Assembly: GCF_023921805.1 (NCBI RefSeq)
Contig: NZ_CP074197.1
Location: 1,860,001 to 1,924,000, forward strand
DNA from: Ruminococcus sp. FMBCY1
GTDB taxonomy: Bacteria > Bacillota > Clostridia > Oscillospirales > Acutalibacteraceae
Direction of reading: 5' to 3'
DNA length: 64,000 nucleotides
Shown: in pieces, positions 8,312 to 17,289 of the stretch
Numbering within the stretch: the stretch's first letter is position 1
How the letters are laid out: each line of letters begins with the position of its first letter
Translations under genes and position numbers: made by a program
The notes under the pieces: model-generated
What the model was told of the DNA's origin: nothing
The model's input: the letters and a program-made list of their open reading frames with translations, nothing else
Database searches by the model: none

Positions 8312-9064
8312 ATGAATAATTGTGCGATTATTCTTGCGGGCGGCGAAGGCAAGCGTATGAAAAGCGACAAGCCGAAAACACTTTCGCTCGTACTTGGCAA
8401 GCCTATGCTTGAGTGGGTTATTTCTTCACTTAAAAAGGCAGGCGTTAATGACATCTGCATTGTAAAGGGCTTTAAAAAAGAATGTATAGATGAATTTGTG
8501 TCAACACTTGATTTTAAGGTTGAAACGGTTTATCAGGCAGAGCGACTCGGTACAGGCCACGCAGTAATGATGGCTAAAGACTTTCTTGAAAGTCACAAAG
8601 GCGACAGCGTGGTGATTTTAAACGGCGACGCACCTTTTATGGACAGCAAAACCATTGAAAAGTCACTTGAACAGCACATAAACACTCAATCAAGTGCAAC
8701 TGTAATTTCCGCAATGGTTGACGACCCTACAGGCTACGGCAGAATTGTCCGTGACGAAAACGGCGATGTAAAGTCAATCGTAGAACAGAAAGACGGCAGT
8801 GAAGAAATCCTTAAGATTAAGGAAGTAAATTCGGGCGGTTTCTGGTTTGACGCAGAAAAGCTTTTGTCTGTGCTCGGCAGAATTTCATCCGATAATAATG
8901 CAAAGGAATATTATTTGCCCGACGCATTAAAACTTTTGCTTTCGGACGGCTGTAAGGTAGGCGTTTATACCGCAGAGTGCAGCGACACAGTGCTCGGCGC
9001 AAATGATCCCGCACAGCTTGAGGAGCTTAACAATATTGCAAAAGACAGGGGATATACCTGTTAA
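8312..9064 (+). CDS. GlmU-like UDP-GlcNAc pyrophosphorylase, nucleotidyltransferase domain only
   Basis: A 250-residue cytoplasmic protein matching only the N-terminal half of GlmU. It shows the nucleotidyltransferase signature ILAGGEGKRMKSDKPK (residues about 8-23), GTGHAVMMAK, LNGDAPFM and EVNSGGFWFD. GlmU normally has about 450 residues with a left-handed beta-helix acetyltransferase; here translation stops after the first domain, and prs begins 45 bases later with no trace of the second. The predicted reaction is UTP plus N-acetylglucosamine-1-phosphate to UDP-GlcNAc. The glmU-prs order is the usual Gram-positive one, supporting orthology. An acetyltransferase must be supplied elsewhere. 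Confidence 0.85.
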   Translation: MNNCAIILAGGEGKRMKSDKPKTLSLVLGKPMLEWVISSLKKAGVNDICIVKGFKKECIDEFVSTLDFKVETVYQAERLGTGHAVMMAKDFLESHKGDSVVILNGDAPFMDSKTIEKSLEQHINTQSSATVISAMVDDPTGYGRIVRDENGDVKSIVEQKDGSEEILKIKEVNSGGFWFDAEKLLSVLGRISSDNNAKEYYLPDALKLLLSDGCKVGVYTAECSDTVLGANDPAQLEELNNIAKDRGYTC

Positions 9065-9109
9065 GATAATAGTAGAATACAAACTATAGAGTAAAAAGGA
9101 GCGATTACA

Positions 9110-10069
9110 ATGAATTTTCACGGAAAAGACATTAAAATCTTTACCGGAAGCTCAAATGTAAATGTAGCCAAAGGAATTGCAGGCAGCCTTGGAGTTCCGC
9201 TTGGTAAGAGCGAATGTACTCAGTTTTCTGACGGTGAAATAGCGGTTTCTCTTCAGGAATCTGTAAGAGGCAGCGATTGCTTTATCGTTCAGTCAACTTG
9301 CACTCCGGTAAATGACAATTTAATGGAAATGCTTATTATGATTGATGCCATGAAGCGTGCTTCCGCTGCAAGAATTACAGCAGTTATGCCTTACTTCGGC
9401 TATGCAAGACAGGACAGAAAAGCTAAGGCAAGAGATCCGATTTCGGCAAAACTTTGTGCTGACATCATCACATCAGCAGGTGCCGATCGTGTGCTTACAA
9501 TGGATCTTCACGCAAACCAGATTCAGGGCTTCTTTAATATCCCTGTTGACCACCTCTATGGTTCTCCTATCCTTGCTAACTATATGAGAGAGAAAATCGG
9601 CGGAAACTTTGATGAATACATCGTTGTTTCTCCTGACCTCGGTTCGGTTACCCGTTCAAGAAACTTTGCGTCTAAGATTGGCACAGGTCTTGCTATTATT
9701 GATAAGAGAAGACCAAAGGCTAATGTTTGCGAAGTTATGAACATCATCGGTGACGCAAGAGGCAAAAAGGTTATCCTTGTTGACGATATGATTGACACAG
9801 CAGGCACACTTTGCAACGCAGCAAACGCTATAGTTGAAAAGGGCGGTGCTACTGAAGTTTATGCTTGTGCTACACACGCAGTTCTTTCAGGTCCTGCTAT
9901 CGAGAGAATTAAGAACAGCGCAATCAAAGAGGTTGTTCTTCTTGATACAATCCCTGTTCCGCAGGAGAAGATGATTGACAAGTTCACAGTTCTTCCTGTT
10001 GCTCCTACATTTGCAGAGGCTATCGCAAGAATTTACAATGACAAGCCGTTTACACCTGCATTTGGTTAA
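9110..10069 (+). CDS. prs: Ribose-phosphate pyrophosphokinase (PRPP synthetase)
   Basis: A 319-residue cytoplasmic enzyme that transfers pyrophosphate from ATP to ribose-5-phosphate, making PRPP for purine, pyrimidine, His, Trp and NAD synthesis. Seen: QSTCTPVNDNLMEML, the ATP-loop region YFGYARQDRKAK, DLHANQIQGFF, and the PRPP loop VILVDDMIDTAGT. Length is typical. AAAGGAG precedes the ATG at eight bases. It is co-transcribed with the glmU-like gene, linking it to nucleotide-sugar supply. Confidence 0.97.
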   Translation: MNFHGKDIKIFTGSSNVNVAKGIAGSLGVPLGKSECTQFSDGEIAVSLQESVRGSDCFIVQSTCTPVNDNLMEMLIMIDAMKRASAARITAVMPYFGYARQDRKAKARDPISAKLCADIITSAGADRVLTMDLHANQIQGFFNIPVDHLYGSPILANYMREKIGGNFDEYIVVSPDLGSVTRSRNFASKIGTGLAIIDKRRPKANVCEVMNIIGDARGKKVILVDDMIDTAGTLCNAANAIVEKGGATEVYACATHAVLSGPAIERIKNSAIKEVVLLDTIPVPQEKMIDKFTVLPVAPTFAEAIARIYNDKPFTPAFG

Positions 10070-10098
10070 TGAACCGAAAATTAAATAGCGATTATACA

Positions 10099-10132
10099 GG
10101 CGGGTTTCAAATAACCCGCCATTTCGCCTTTT
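10099..10132 (+). terminator. Likely terminator after prs
   Basis: GGCGGGTT (10099-10106) pairs with AACCCGCC (10113-10120). The tail ATTTCGCCTTTT is only moderately T-rich. Confidence 0.6.
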
Positions 10133-10194
10133 GAAAGATTTTAATATTTGAAAATAGATTTATTTTTGTTTTGCTCTAAATATGGGAGTAATAT

Positions 10195-10352
10195 TAATGG
10201 ATTACGGCTTACAAACTTTCGGTCGGGAAACAGATTTTGAAAAATAACAATATATATCCTCGATTACAAAAAGTTTGTTCGACCTTTTTAAAGGCTTGAC
10301 CTAAATTTTAAAATCATTTAATCTTAACCGTGTGCTAAATCATAATTTAACC
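10195..10352. repeat. Collapsed intergenic repeat between prs and the next gene
   Basis: TTTCGGTCGGG followed by AACAG is also found near 57.48 kb. Further on, AAAGTTTGTTCGACC is joined directly to GGCTTGACCTAAATTTT, and then the outer-arm end AAATCATAATTTA. These are the two ends of the large repeats with the interior deleted. Apart from this and the prs terminator, the 10070-10404 gap shows nothing else. Confidence 0.55.
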
Positions 10353-10404
10353 TAAAAACAACAGACATAACAGTTATACGAACTGCTTGAGGTATAATAA
10401 AGAA

Positions 10405-11694
10405 ATGGATCTTTTTAATTTAACATTTGATAAAGGCAATGAAAACAATGTAATTATAGATAAATTTGTAGATGAATATTCACAATGGACTGTAGCGGGA
10501 AATGTGCCCGAAATCGCCTCGCTTGATGTAAACTATGCTCTTGAACTTCAAAAGCACAGACTTGACGAGCATAACGCAAAGATAGAAACTGTTTTCAGCA
10601 CCAAAGACAGCACTTTTAAAGACGGAGCGGTAAAATGTTTTACAGTTCCCGACAAAGGCGACTATCAGACCGTTATCGGCTGTAAGGATTACAAAACCAC
10701 AGAAACGGTCTATGTTAATAATGAAAAGAAAAGAAAATCAAAAATAAGACAGAATTTATATGTTGCCGTTACAAGACTTCTTAATCAGAATGCTGACGGT
10801 GCTCTTGCCTGCCCTAACTGCGGTGCGGTCAGCGGTATCAGAGAACTTCTGACAGGCTGTAAAAGCTGCGAAACAAGATTTATTATTAACGATTTGTTCC
10901 CTAAAGTTACCAACTTTTATGCAATCAAAGAAGTTGCAGGCGGAAAAAAAGTAGTAAAAAATTCAGCTATAGCCGTTGTTTTGATTACTATGTTTGCGTT
11001 TGCCGGCAGTTTGTTTTTTATAAATTACAAAAACGGCAATCTTTTGCCCGAAAACAGTGATTTCATAATGAATATTATATTCTGCACTTTATACGGACTT
11101 ATAGGCGGTGCGTTTTGCGGATATCTTTTGTGGGGCTTAGGTATGTTTATGTACCTTATATTCGGCGCAATAAAAAGTATGTTTTTGCTTGGCCCTCATA
11201 TAAAGGCAAAGACAAAACTGCCAAAACTTATGCGACAGATTGACCCGAATTTTTCTTATGAATTTTTTATCGGCAAGGTTATAAATCTTATTAAACTGAT
11301 GATATTCAGTGACGATTACACTAATCTTGCGGCATATGACGGCAAGCCTATGCAAAATAAATTTAAAGACATAATAGATGTAAAATACGACTCAACCGTT
11401 AAATTTAACGGATTTAAAATAAACGGATCTTATTGTTATGTCGATATTACGGCATATACCACGGTTTTAAAAATTGATTGCGGAGATGTAAAAAAAGCAA
11501 AAGAAAAATTCAGAATTGTTGTTTGCAAAAACATTAATGCAATAGCCGATGCAGGTTTTTCTATTAAAAAGGTAAGCTGTAAAAGCTGCGGCGGCAGTTT
11601 TGACGCTACAAGAGAGCATAATTGCCCTTATTGCGGTAATCCTTACCACCTCGGCAATGACGATTGGGTTGTAATTGAATTTAATAAAGAATAA
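10405..11694 (+). CDS. Membrane protein with two zinc ribbons and a Tim44-like domain
   Basis: A 429-residue protein. A zinc ribbon (CPNCG ... CKSC, about residues 135-155) is followed by two hydrophobic segments (about 190-212 and 220-260). A region resembling Tim44-like domains begins at DPNFSYEFFIGKVINLIK, and a C-terminal zinc ribbon has CKSCGG ... CPYCG (about 391-415). It is likely a membrane-bound scaffold; the function is unknown. The ATG at 10405 is preferred over an in-frame TTG 18 bases upstream, but the ribosome site is weak (GAGG, 12 bases away) and TATAAT lies only six bases before the ATG, so start and leader are uncertain. It is followed at 21 bases by pth. Confidence 0.7.
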   Translation: MDLFNLTFDKGNENNVIIDKFVDEYSQWTVAGNVPEIASLDVNYALELQKHRLDEHNAKIETVFSTKDSTFKDGAVKCFTVPDKGDYQTVIGCKDYKTTETVYVNNEKKRKSKIRQNLYVAVTRLLNQNADGALACPNCGAVSGIRELLTGCKSCETRFIINDLFPKVTNFYAIKEVAGGKKVVKNSAIAVVLITMFAFAGSLFFINYKNGNLLPENSDFIMNIIFCTLYGLIGGAFCGYLLWGLGMFMYLIFGAIKSMFLLGPHIKAKTKLPKLMRQIDPNFSYEFFIGKVINLIKLMIFSDDYTNLAAYDGKPMQNKFKDIIDVKYDSTVKFNGFKINGSYCYVDITAYTTVLKIDCGDVKKAKEKFRIVVCKNINAIADAGFSIKKVSCKSCGGSFDATREHNCPYCGNPYHLGNDDWVVIEFNKE

Positions 11695-11715
11695 TTTATA
11701 TAAAGGAAGGTATTT

Positions 11716-12312
11716 ATGTTTGGTAATAAAAAGAGCTTTGGCGGCGGTGTCGAGCTTTTGGTAGTAGGACTCGGAAACCCCGATAAAAAGTACGAAAACA
11801 CCCGTCATAACGCAGGCTGGCTTGCGATTGACGCAATAGCCGAGAGTCTTGACTGCAAGGTTGACAGAGTAAAATTTAAAAGCTATGTCGGCGAATGTAA
11901 TATAGCAGGCAGAAAGGCAATGCTTATGAAACCTACCACATATATGAACAACAGCGGTCAGGCGGTGGTAGAGGCGATGAATTTCTACAAAATTTCACCT
12001 GAAAATGTGATAGTATTATTTGACGATATATCCCTCGATGTCGGTAAAATGCGTATTCGCTCAAAGGGCAGTGACGGCGGACAGAGAGGAATGAAGAGTA
12101 TTATATATTTAAGCGGCAGTGATAAGTTCCCACGAGTTAAAATAGGAATCGGCGCAAAGCCTACACCCGAGTGGGATTTAGCGGATTGGGTGCTTTCAAG
12201 ATTTTCCAACGATGAACAGAAGAAACTTGCACAGGTATTTGAAAATGCCGCAAAAGCCGTTGAACTTATGGCAGACGGAAAAATCGACAGAGCAATGAAT
12301 TTGTTTAATTAA
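11716..12312 (+). CDS. pth: Peptidyl-tRNA hydrolase
   Basis: A 198-residue cytoplasmic enzyme that releases peptides from prematurely dropped peptidyl-tRNA. Seen: VVGLGNPDKKYENTRHNAGW with the catalytic His, LMKPTTYMNNSGQAV, and FDDISLDVGKMRIR with the conserved Asp. The usual GGHNG motif near residue 115 reads GGQRG, replacing a His and an Asn that contact substrate in the E. coli enzyme. AAGGAAGG precedes the ATG. The N-terminus has about ten extra residues (MFGNKKSFGG). It lies just before mfd, a conserved Firmicutes arrangement. Confidence 0.93.
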   Translation: MFGNKKSFGGGVELLVVGLGNPDKKYENTRHNAGWLAIDAIAESLDCKVDRVKFKSYVGECNIAGRKAMLMKPTTYMNNSGQAVVEAMNFYKISPENVIVLFDDISLDVGKMRIRSKGSDGGQRGMKSIIYLSGSDKFPRVKIGIGAKPTPEWDLADWVLSRFSNDEQKKLAQVFENAAKAVELMADGKIDRAMNLFN

Positions 12313-12401
12313 CATTTTTATAAAACAATGTTGAAAAAATCGGTAATTATCCCAATTTTTGATAAATAAAAAGTGAACAAAAAATTAAAGCAAGATGAAT
12401 T

Positions 12402-15400
12402 ATGAAATTTTTAGTTGATGTTTTTAAAAACAGTGAGGTTTTTAACTCACTCGAAAAAGCTGTTGTGCATGGCGGCAGTGTTTGCGCTACGGGACTTTCC
12501 GCCGTTCACAAGGCACATATTATCTATTCGCTGTGTTGCCGCAAGAGCGCCACAGCCTTTTGTGTTGCCTCCGACGAGCGAGAGGCGCAGACAATCTGTA
12601 ATGACCTTGCAAGTATGGGTATGCGTGCTTATTTTTACCCCGAGCGTGATTTTAATTTCAGAGATATTCAGAGCGCCTCAAGAGAGTACGAACACGCAAG
12701 ACTTAAGGTACTGCTCAAACTCATTGACGGCGAATGTGATGTAGTTGTCAGCTGTATTGATGCAGCGTCGCAGTTCACAGTGCCAAAGGAATTTTTGAGG
12801 GACTGTGTTCTGACTTTAAAAGAAGACCTTGAAATCAGTATAGAAAAAGCCGTACGAACACTTACCCTGCTCGGATACGAGCGTTTTGATGCGGTAGAGG
12901 GCAGCGGTCAGTTTTCTGTAAGAGGCGGTATTCTCGATTTCTTTATGCCTGATGCCGAAAATCCTGTTCGTGCGGAATTTTGGGGTGATGAAATCACCGA
13001 CCTTTCTTTCTTTGATATTGATACACAGCGAAGAGGGGAAAAGGCAGGCGAAATCCGTCTTTCGCCGTCTGCGGAGGTAATTATTGAGGACAGAACGGTG
13101 CTTGCCGACAAAATAGAAAATCTTGCAAAAGGCGTGCGAGGCAAAAAAGCTCCGCAGGTTAAGGAAACACTGCTTTCGGAGGCGGACAGCATCAGGTCGG
13201 GCGCAATGCTTTCAAATACCGACAAGTTTATTCCGCTTTTATATGATAAAGCCGAAACCTTATTTGATTATCTCGACAGAGATACTTTGATTTTCACTTC
13301 GGAGTTTAACAATATTTCAGAGCGTGGCAGAGCAATGGACTTCAGAAATGAAGAAACCGTAAAATCCGCCTTTGAGGACGGCATTCTTTGCAGAGGTCTT
13401 GACAAGTATTCACTCACTTTTGCGGAATGTGTTGATATTTTTACTTCTCACGGCATTGTTATGCTTGAGGGCTTTGTGCACGGTTCAACAACAATTCCTC
13501 TCAGAAAAATAGTATCGTTTTCTGCAAAACAGCTTTCTGTATGGAATGGTTCATACAAACAGCTTGAGGAGGACTTAAACGGTATGCTCACTGCAGAAAG
13601 CTGCGGTGTTGTGCTTGCGGGAACGGACAAGGCGGCAAAAAACCTTTGTGATTCGCTTAGAAATGACGGTATTCCCGCACAGTATGCCGATAAGTTGTCG
13701 GAAATAAAGAAAAACGCATTATTTGTATTGCCCGGTACTTTGAGCGCAGGATTTGAATATCCGCTCGAAAAATTCTTTATTATCACACAGGGGCATATTT
13801 CGTATGTGCCGAAAAAGAAAGCAAGAAAGAAAATATCAAAGGACAGCCGGGAGGTTTACAGCCTTTCGGAGCTTTCGCAGGGCGATTATGTGGTACACAG
13901 CGTTCACGGTATAGGTATTTTCGGCGGTATCCGTAAAATTGATACCCACGGAATTGTAAAAGACTACATCAAGATTGAGTATGCAAAGGGCGATGTTCTT
14001 TATGTGCCCGTAACTCAACTTGATATGGTTGCAAAATATATCGGCCCGTCCGAAAACAGTCGTGTAAGGCTTAATAAACTCGGCTCGCAGGATTGGCAGA
14101 AAGCAAAGTCAAGAGTAAAAGCATCTGTAAAGGACATTGCAAAGGAGCTTATTGCACTTTATTCCGCAAGAATGAAAGCAAAGGGCTATGCTTTTTCACA
14201 AGATAACGAATGGCAGCACGATTTTGAGGCTAAGTTTGAATACGAAGAAACTCCCGACCAGCTTAGGTGCTGTGATGAAATCAAGACAGATATGCAGAAA
14301 ACCTCACCGATGGACAGACTTTTGTGCGGTGATGTAGGTTTTGGCAAAACAGAGGTGGCACTGCGAGCGGCATTTAAGTGCGTTGCGGATTCAAAACAAT
14401 GCGCATTGCTTTGCCCGACAACAATTCTTGCGTGGCAGCATTACCAGACTGTGTGCAAGCGCTTTGAGGGCTATCCGATAAGAATTGAATTGCTGTCACG
14501 ATTCAGAACGGCAAAACAACAGAAAGAAACTATAGAAAAGCTAAAGCGTGGAGAGGTAGATTTGGTGGTCGGCACGCACAGACTTGTGCAAAAAGATGTG
14601 GAGTTCCGTGACCTCGGACTTGCAATCATTGACGAGGAACAGCGCTTTGGCGTGGCACAAAAGGAACGCTTTAAGGAACTTTGCAAAAATGTTGATGTTC
14701 TTACTCTTTCGGCTACACCTATTCCAAGAACTCTCAATATGGCAATGAGCGGTTTAAGAGATATGAGTGTAATCGAGGAAGCGCCACGAAACCGTCAGCC
14801 TGTACAGACTTATGTTCTTGAACATGACGATGCGGTAATTAACGAGGCTATCCGCAAGGAACTGAGAAGAGGCGGACAGGTTTTCTACCTGCATAACGAT
14901 GTTGCGACTATTGAATCCTGTGCCTCAAGAATTCTTGAGGCTGTGCCCGAGGCAAAAATAGCCATAGGTCACGGCAAAATGAAAGAGCACGAACTTAGCG
15001 AAGTATGGCGAATGATGATTGAACAGGAAGTAAATGTATTAGTATGCACCACTATAATAGAAACGGGTGTTGACCTGCCGAACGCAAATACGCTAATTAT
15101 AGAAAATGCGGACAGAATGGGACTTTCACAGCTGCATCAGCTAAGAGGACGAGTAGGCAGAAGCAATCGCAGAGCCTATGCTTATCTTACATTCCGCAAA
15201 AACAAAGTGCTTACAGAAATTCAGCAAAAGCGCCTTGCCGCTATCAGAGAATTTACCGAATTTGGCAGCGGATTTAAAATCGCAATGCGAGATCTTGAAT
15301 TAAGAGGCGCAGGAAACATTATGGGTGCTCAACAGCACGGACATATGGAATCTGTCGGATACGATATGTATCTTAAGCTGTTGGGCGAGGCAGTAAGCGA

Positions 15401-15848
15401 AGAAAAGGGCGAAGCCGCACAGTCTGCCGACCTTGATTGTCTTATTGATATTTCGGTAAATGCGCACATTCCGGAGAGCTATGTAGAAAGCCTTACTCTC
15501 CGACTTGATGTATATCGCAGAATCGCCGATATACGCAACAAAGAGGACAGCCTTGATGTTAAGGACGAACTCAAAGACCGTTTCGGCGAAATTCCCGAAT
15601 CCGTGCTCGGACTTATTGATATTGCGCTTATAAGAAACTGTGCAAACGCAATGGGTATTTACGAAATCAGGCAGACGGATACCAATGTTTTACTGTTTGT
15701 CAAAGAGATAAAATCGCCGAAGGTTATAGAACTTCTTTCAAGGCTCAACGGCAGAGCAATGCTGTCTGCGGGCAACAAACCGTACATTACAATAAGATGT
15801 GGCGGCGGTTCTTCGCTTGATATGCTCAAAAAAGTATTTAAAATCTGA
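12402..15848 (+). CDS. mfd: Transcription-repair coupling factor
   Basis: An 1148-residue DNA translocase. It removes stalled RNA polymerase and recruits UvrA to the lesion. Domain order: UvrB-like module (residues 1-330, RGGILDFFMP), RNA-polymerase interaction domain (around 480-550, GDYVVHSVHGIGIFGG), helicase motor with Walker A GDVGFGKTE (about 643), DEEQ box (about 743) and motif VI LRGRVGRSNRRAYAY, then the C-terminal UvrA-masking domain. Length is normal. The start has only a weak ribosome site in an A-rich leader. It is probably co-transcribed with pth, 89 bases upstream. Confidence 0.97.
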   Translation: MKFLVDVFKNSEVFNSLEKAVVHGGSVCATGLSAVHKAHIIYSLCCRKSATAFCVASDEREAQTICNDLASMGMRAYFYPERDFNFRDIQSASREYEHARLKVLLKLIDGECDVVVSCIDAASQFTVPKEFLRDCVLTLKEDLEISIEKAVRTLTLLGYERFDAVEGSGQFSVRGGILDFFMPDAENPVRAEFWGDEITDLSFFDIDTQRRGEKAGEIRLSPSAEVIIEDRTVLADKIENLAKGVRGKKAPQVKETLLSEADSIRSGAMLSNTDKFIPLLYDKAETLFDYLDRDTLIFTSEFNNISERGRAMDFRNEETVKSAFEDGILCRGLDKYSLTFAECVDIFTSHGIVMLEGFVHGSTTIPLRKIVSFSAKQLSVWNGSYKQLEEDLNGMLTAESCGVVLAGTDKAAKNLCDSLRNDGIPAQYADKLSEIKKNALFVLPGTLSAGFEYPLEKFFIITQGHISYVPKKKARKKISKDSREVYSLSELSQGDYVVHSVHGIGIFGGIRKIDTHGIVKDYIKIEYAKGDVLYVPVTQLDMVAKYIGPSENSRVRLNKLGSQDWQKAKSRVKASVKDIAKELIALYSARMKAKGYAFSQDNEWQHDFEAKFEYEETPDQLRCCDEIKTDMQKTSPMDRLLCGDVGFGKTEVALRAAFKCVADSKQCALLCPTTILAWQHYQTVCKRFEGYPIRIELLSRFRTAKQQKETIEKLKRGEVDLVVGTHRLVQKDVEFRDLGLAIIDEEQRFGVAQKERFKELCKNVDVLTLSATPIPRTLNMAMSGLRDMSVIEEAPRNRQPVQTYVLEHDDAVINEAIRKELRRGGQVFYLHNDVATIESCASRILEAVPEAKIAIGHGKMKEHELSEVWRMMIEQEVNVLVCTTIIETGVDLPNANTLIIENADRMGLSQLHQLRGRVGRSNRRAYAYLTFRKNKVLTEIQQKRLAAIREFTEFGSGFKIAMRDLELRGAGNIMGAQQHGHMESVGYDMYLKLLGEAVSEEKGEAAQSADLDCLIDISVNAHIPESYVESLTLRLDVYRRIADIRNKEDSLDVKDELKDRFGEIPESVLGLIDIALIRNCANAMGIYEIRQTDTNVLLFVKEIKSPKVIELLSRLNGRAMLSAGNKPYITIRCGGGSSLDMLKKVFKI

Positions 15849-15897
15849 TAGTTGTCTGAAAATTTTGCCGAAAAAGCAATAAATTTTAGAAAATATA

Positions 15898-15926
15898 TAG
15901 ACAATACAAATTTTTTTGTGTATAAT
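15898..15926 (+). promoter_or_regulatory. Promoter of the PrsA-like foldase gene
   Basis: TAGACA (15898-15903), 17 bp, TATAAT (15921-15926), about 60 bases before the ATG. Confidence 0.65.
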
Positions 15927-15988
15927 CATAAAGTACGCACCCTGTCATTTTACGGGTGAAATAGAATTTTTTAAGGACGGTAAATATT

Positions 15989-17188
15989 ATGAAACCATAT
16001 GCAAAGATCGGTTCATTGTTGCTTGCACTGATTATTGCTGTTGCAGCGGTTGGCTGCACTCCAATCAGCCTTAATGCAGAATGGGCTTACAGGACAGATA
16101 AAGTAGAATTGCCAATCGGCGTTTACAGCTACTCGCTTAAAACAGCTTACTCACAAGCTCAAAATTATGCGTCGAAACTTGCTTCATATGACGAGGCTTC
16201 CGATTCATGGCTTGACCTTGAGATTACAGACGATGACGGCGACAAGGCGATTGCAAGAGATTGGATCAAAAACGAGGCAGAAACAATGTGTCTTAATTAC
16301 ATTGTGACTGACAACCTCGTTGAGGAGCTCGGCATTGATATGAGCGGCGCTACCGCAGATTCGGCTAAAAAAACAGCCGAGGAATATTGGACAGTAGGTC
16401 CTTACGCTTCATACGGCTACTATATGCCTTATAAAGACCAGTACGAGCCTTACGGTGTTTCTTTTGAAAGCTTTGAATATTGCACAACACTTTATAACAC
16501 AAAATACACAGCAGTATTTGAAAAGCTTTACGGTGAGGGCGGTTCAAAAGAGGTAAAGGATGACGAATTTATTTCATACTTTACAGAAAACTATACAGAC
16601 TATAAGTACATAAAAGCAAATCTTTATGAGTCAACAACCGACGAGTCAAACAACAGCAAAGATGCAGCGCTTTCCGACGAAGACGCAAAGAAGATTACAG
16701 ACGAGTTTGACGGTTACGCAAAGGAACTTAATAACGGTACTTCTTTTGACGATATTGTAAATAAGTACAAGACAGCTAACTCACTTACAGACGATCCGTC
16801 AACATCAGCTGTAGAAAACCTTAAAAGCAGTTCACTCGGCGATGAGCTTAAGACAGCTCTCGGCGAAATGAAAGCGAACGAGGCTAAGACAGTTAAGGTA
16901 GGTTCAGGCAATACAGCGGTTTACTACCTTATCTATAAGGGTGACATCAACTCAGACATTGACAGCTATGTTTACGATTCAACACAGCGCAACAAATTGC
17001 TTGCAGATATGAAAAAAGACGAGTTTGCAAAGTATGTTGATGACCTTGCTCAAAAGACAGATTGTGAAAAGAATCAGTCTGTACTTGATCAGTATAAGCC
17101 TGAGCTTTACTTTGTAAAACCTGAAAGCTCATCAGCAAGCTCAAGTTCTTCAAGCTCAAGTTCTTCAAGTTCATCTTCTTCAAAGTAA
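15989..17188 (+). CDS. PrsA/SurA-like lipoprotein foldase with poly-serine tail
   Basis: A 399-residue exported protein. The signal peptide ends in AAVGC (Cys at residue 23), a lipobox, so it is predicted to be lipid-anchored outside the membrane. An N-terminal SurA-like helical part is followed by a parvulin-like segment (about residues 200-345: SYFTENYTDYKYIKA, GTSFDDIVNKYK, MKANEAKTVKVG). The role is probably folding of exported proteins; prolyl isomerase activity is inferred. The last 24 residues are almost pure Ser, encoded by mixed Ser codons (TCA, AGC, TCT), so selection rather than replication slippage seems to keep it. It follows mfd and has its own promoter. Confidence 0.78.
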   Translation: MKPYAKIGSLLLALIIAVAAVGCTPISLNAEWAYRTDKVELPIGVYSYSLKTAYSQAQNYASKLASYDEASDSWLDLEITDDDGDKAIARDWIKNEAETMCLNYIVTDNLVEELGIDMSGATADSAKKTAEEYWTVGPYASYGYYMPYKDQYEPYGVSFESFEYCTTLYNTKYTAVFEKLYGEGGSKEVKDDEFISYFTENYTDYKYIKANLYESTTDESNNSKDAALSDEDAKKITDEFDGYAKELNNGTSFDDIVNKYKTANSLTDDPSTSAVENLKSSSLGDELKTALGEMKANEAKTVKVGSGNTAVYYLIYKGDINSDIDSYVYDSTQRNKLLADMKKDEFAKYVDDLAQKTDCEKNQSVLDQYKPELYFVKPESSSASSSSSSSSSSSSSSSK

Positions 17189-17202
17189 AAGTTTAAAAAT
17201 CA

Positions 17203-17232
17203 AAATGCCACACAGCCTTTGTGTGGCATTTA
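17203..17232 (+). terminator. Terminator after the PrsA-like gene
   Basis: AAATGCCACACA pairs with TGTGTGGCATTT around GCCTT. The T tract after it is short. Confidence 0.7.
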
Positions 17233-17289
17233 GTGCAGATATTTTCAACCGATTAATAACCTTTTAAATATATGAAAGGAGTCAACAGT

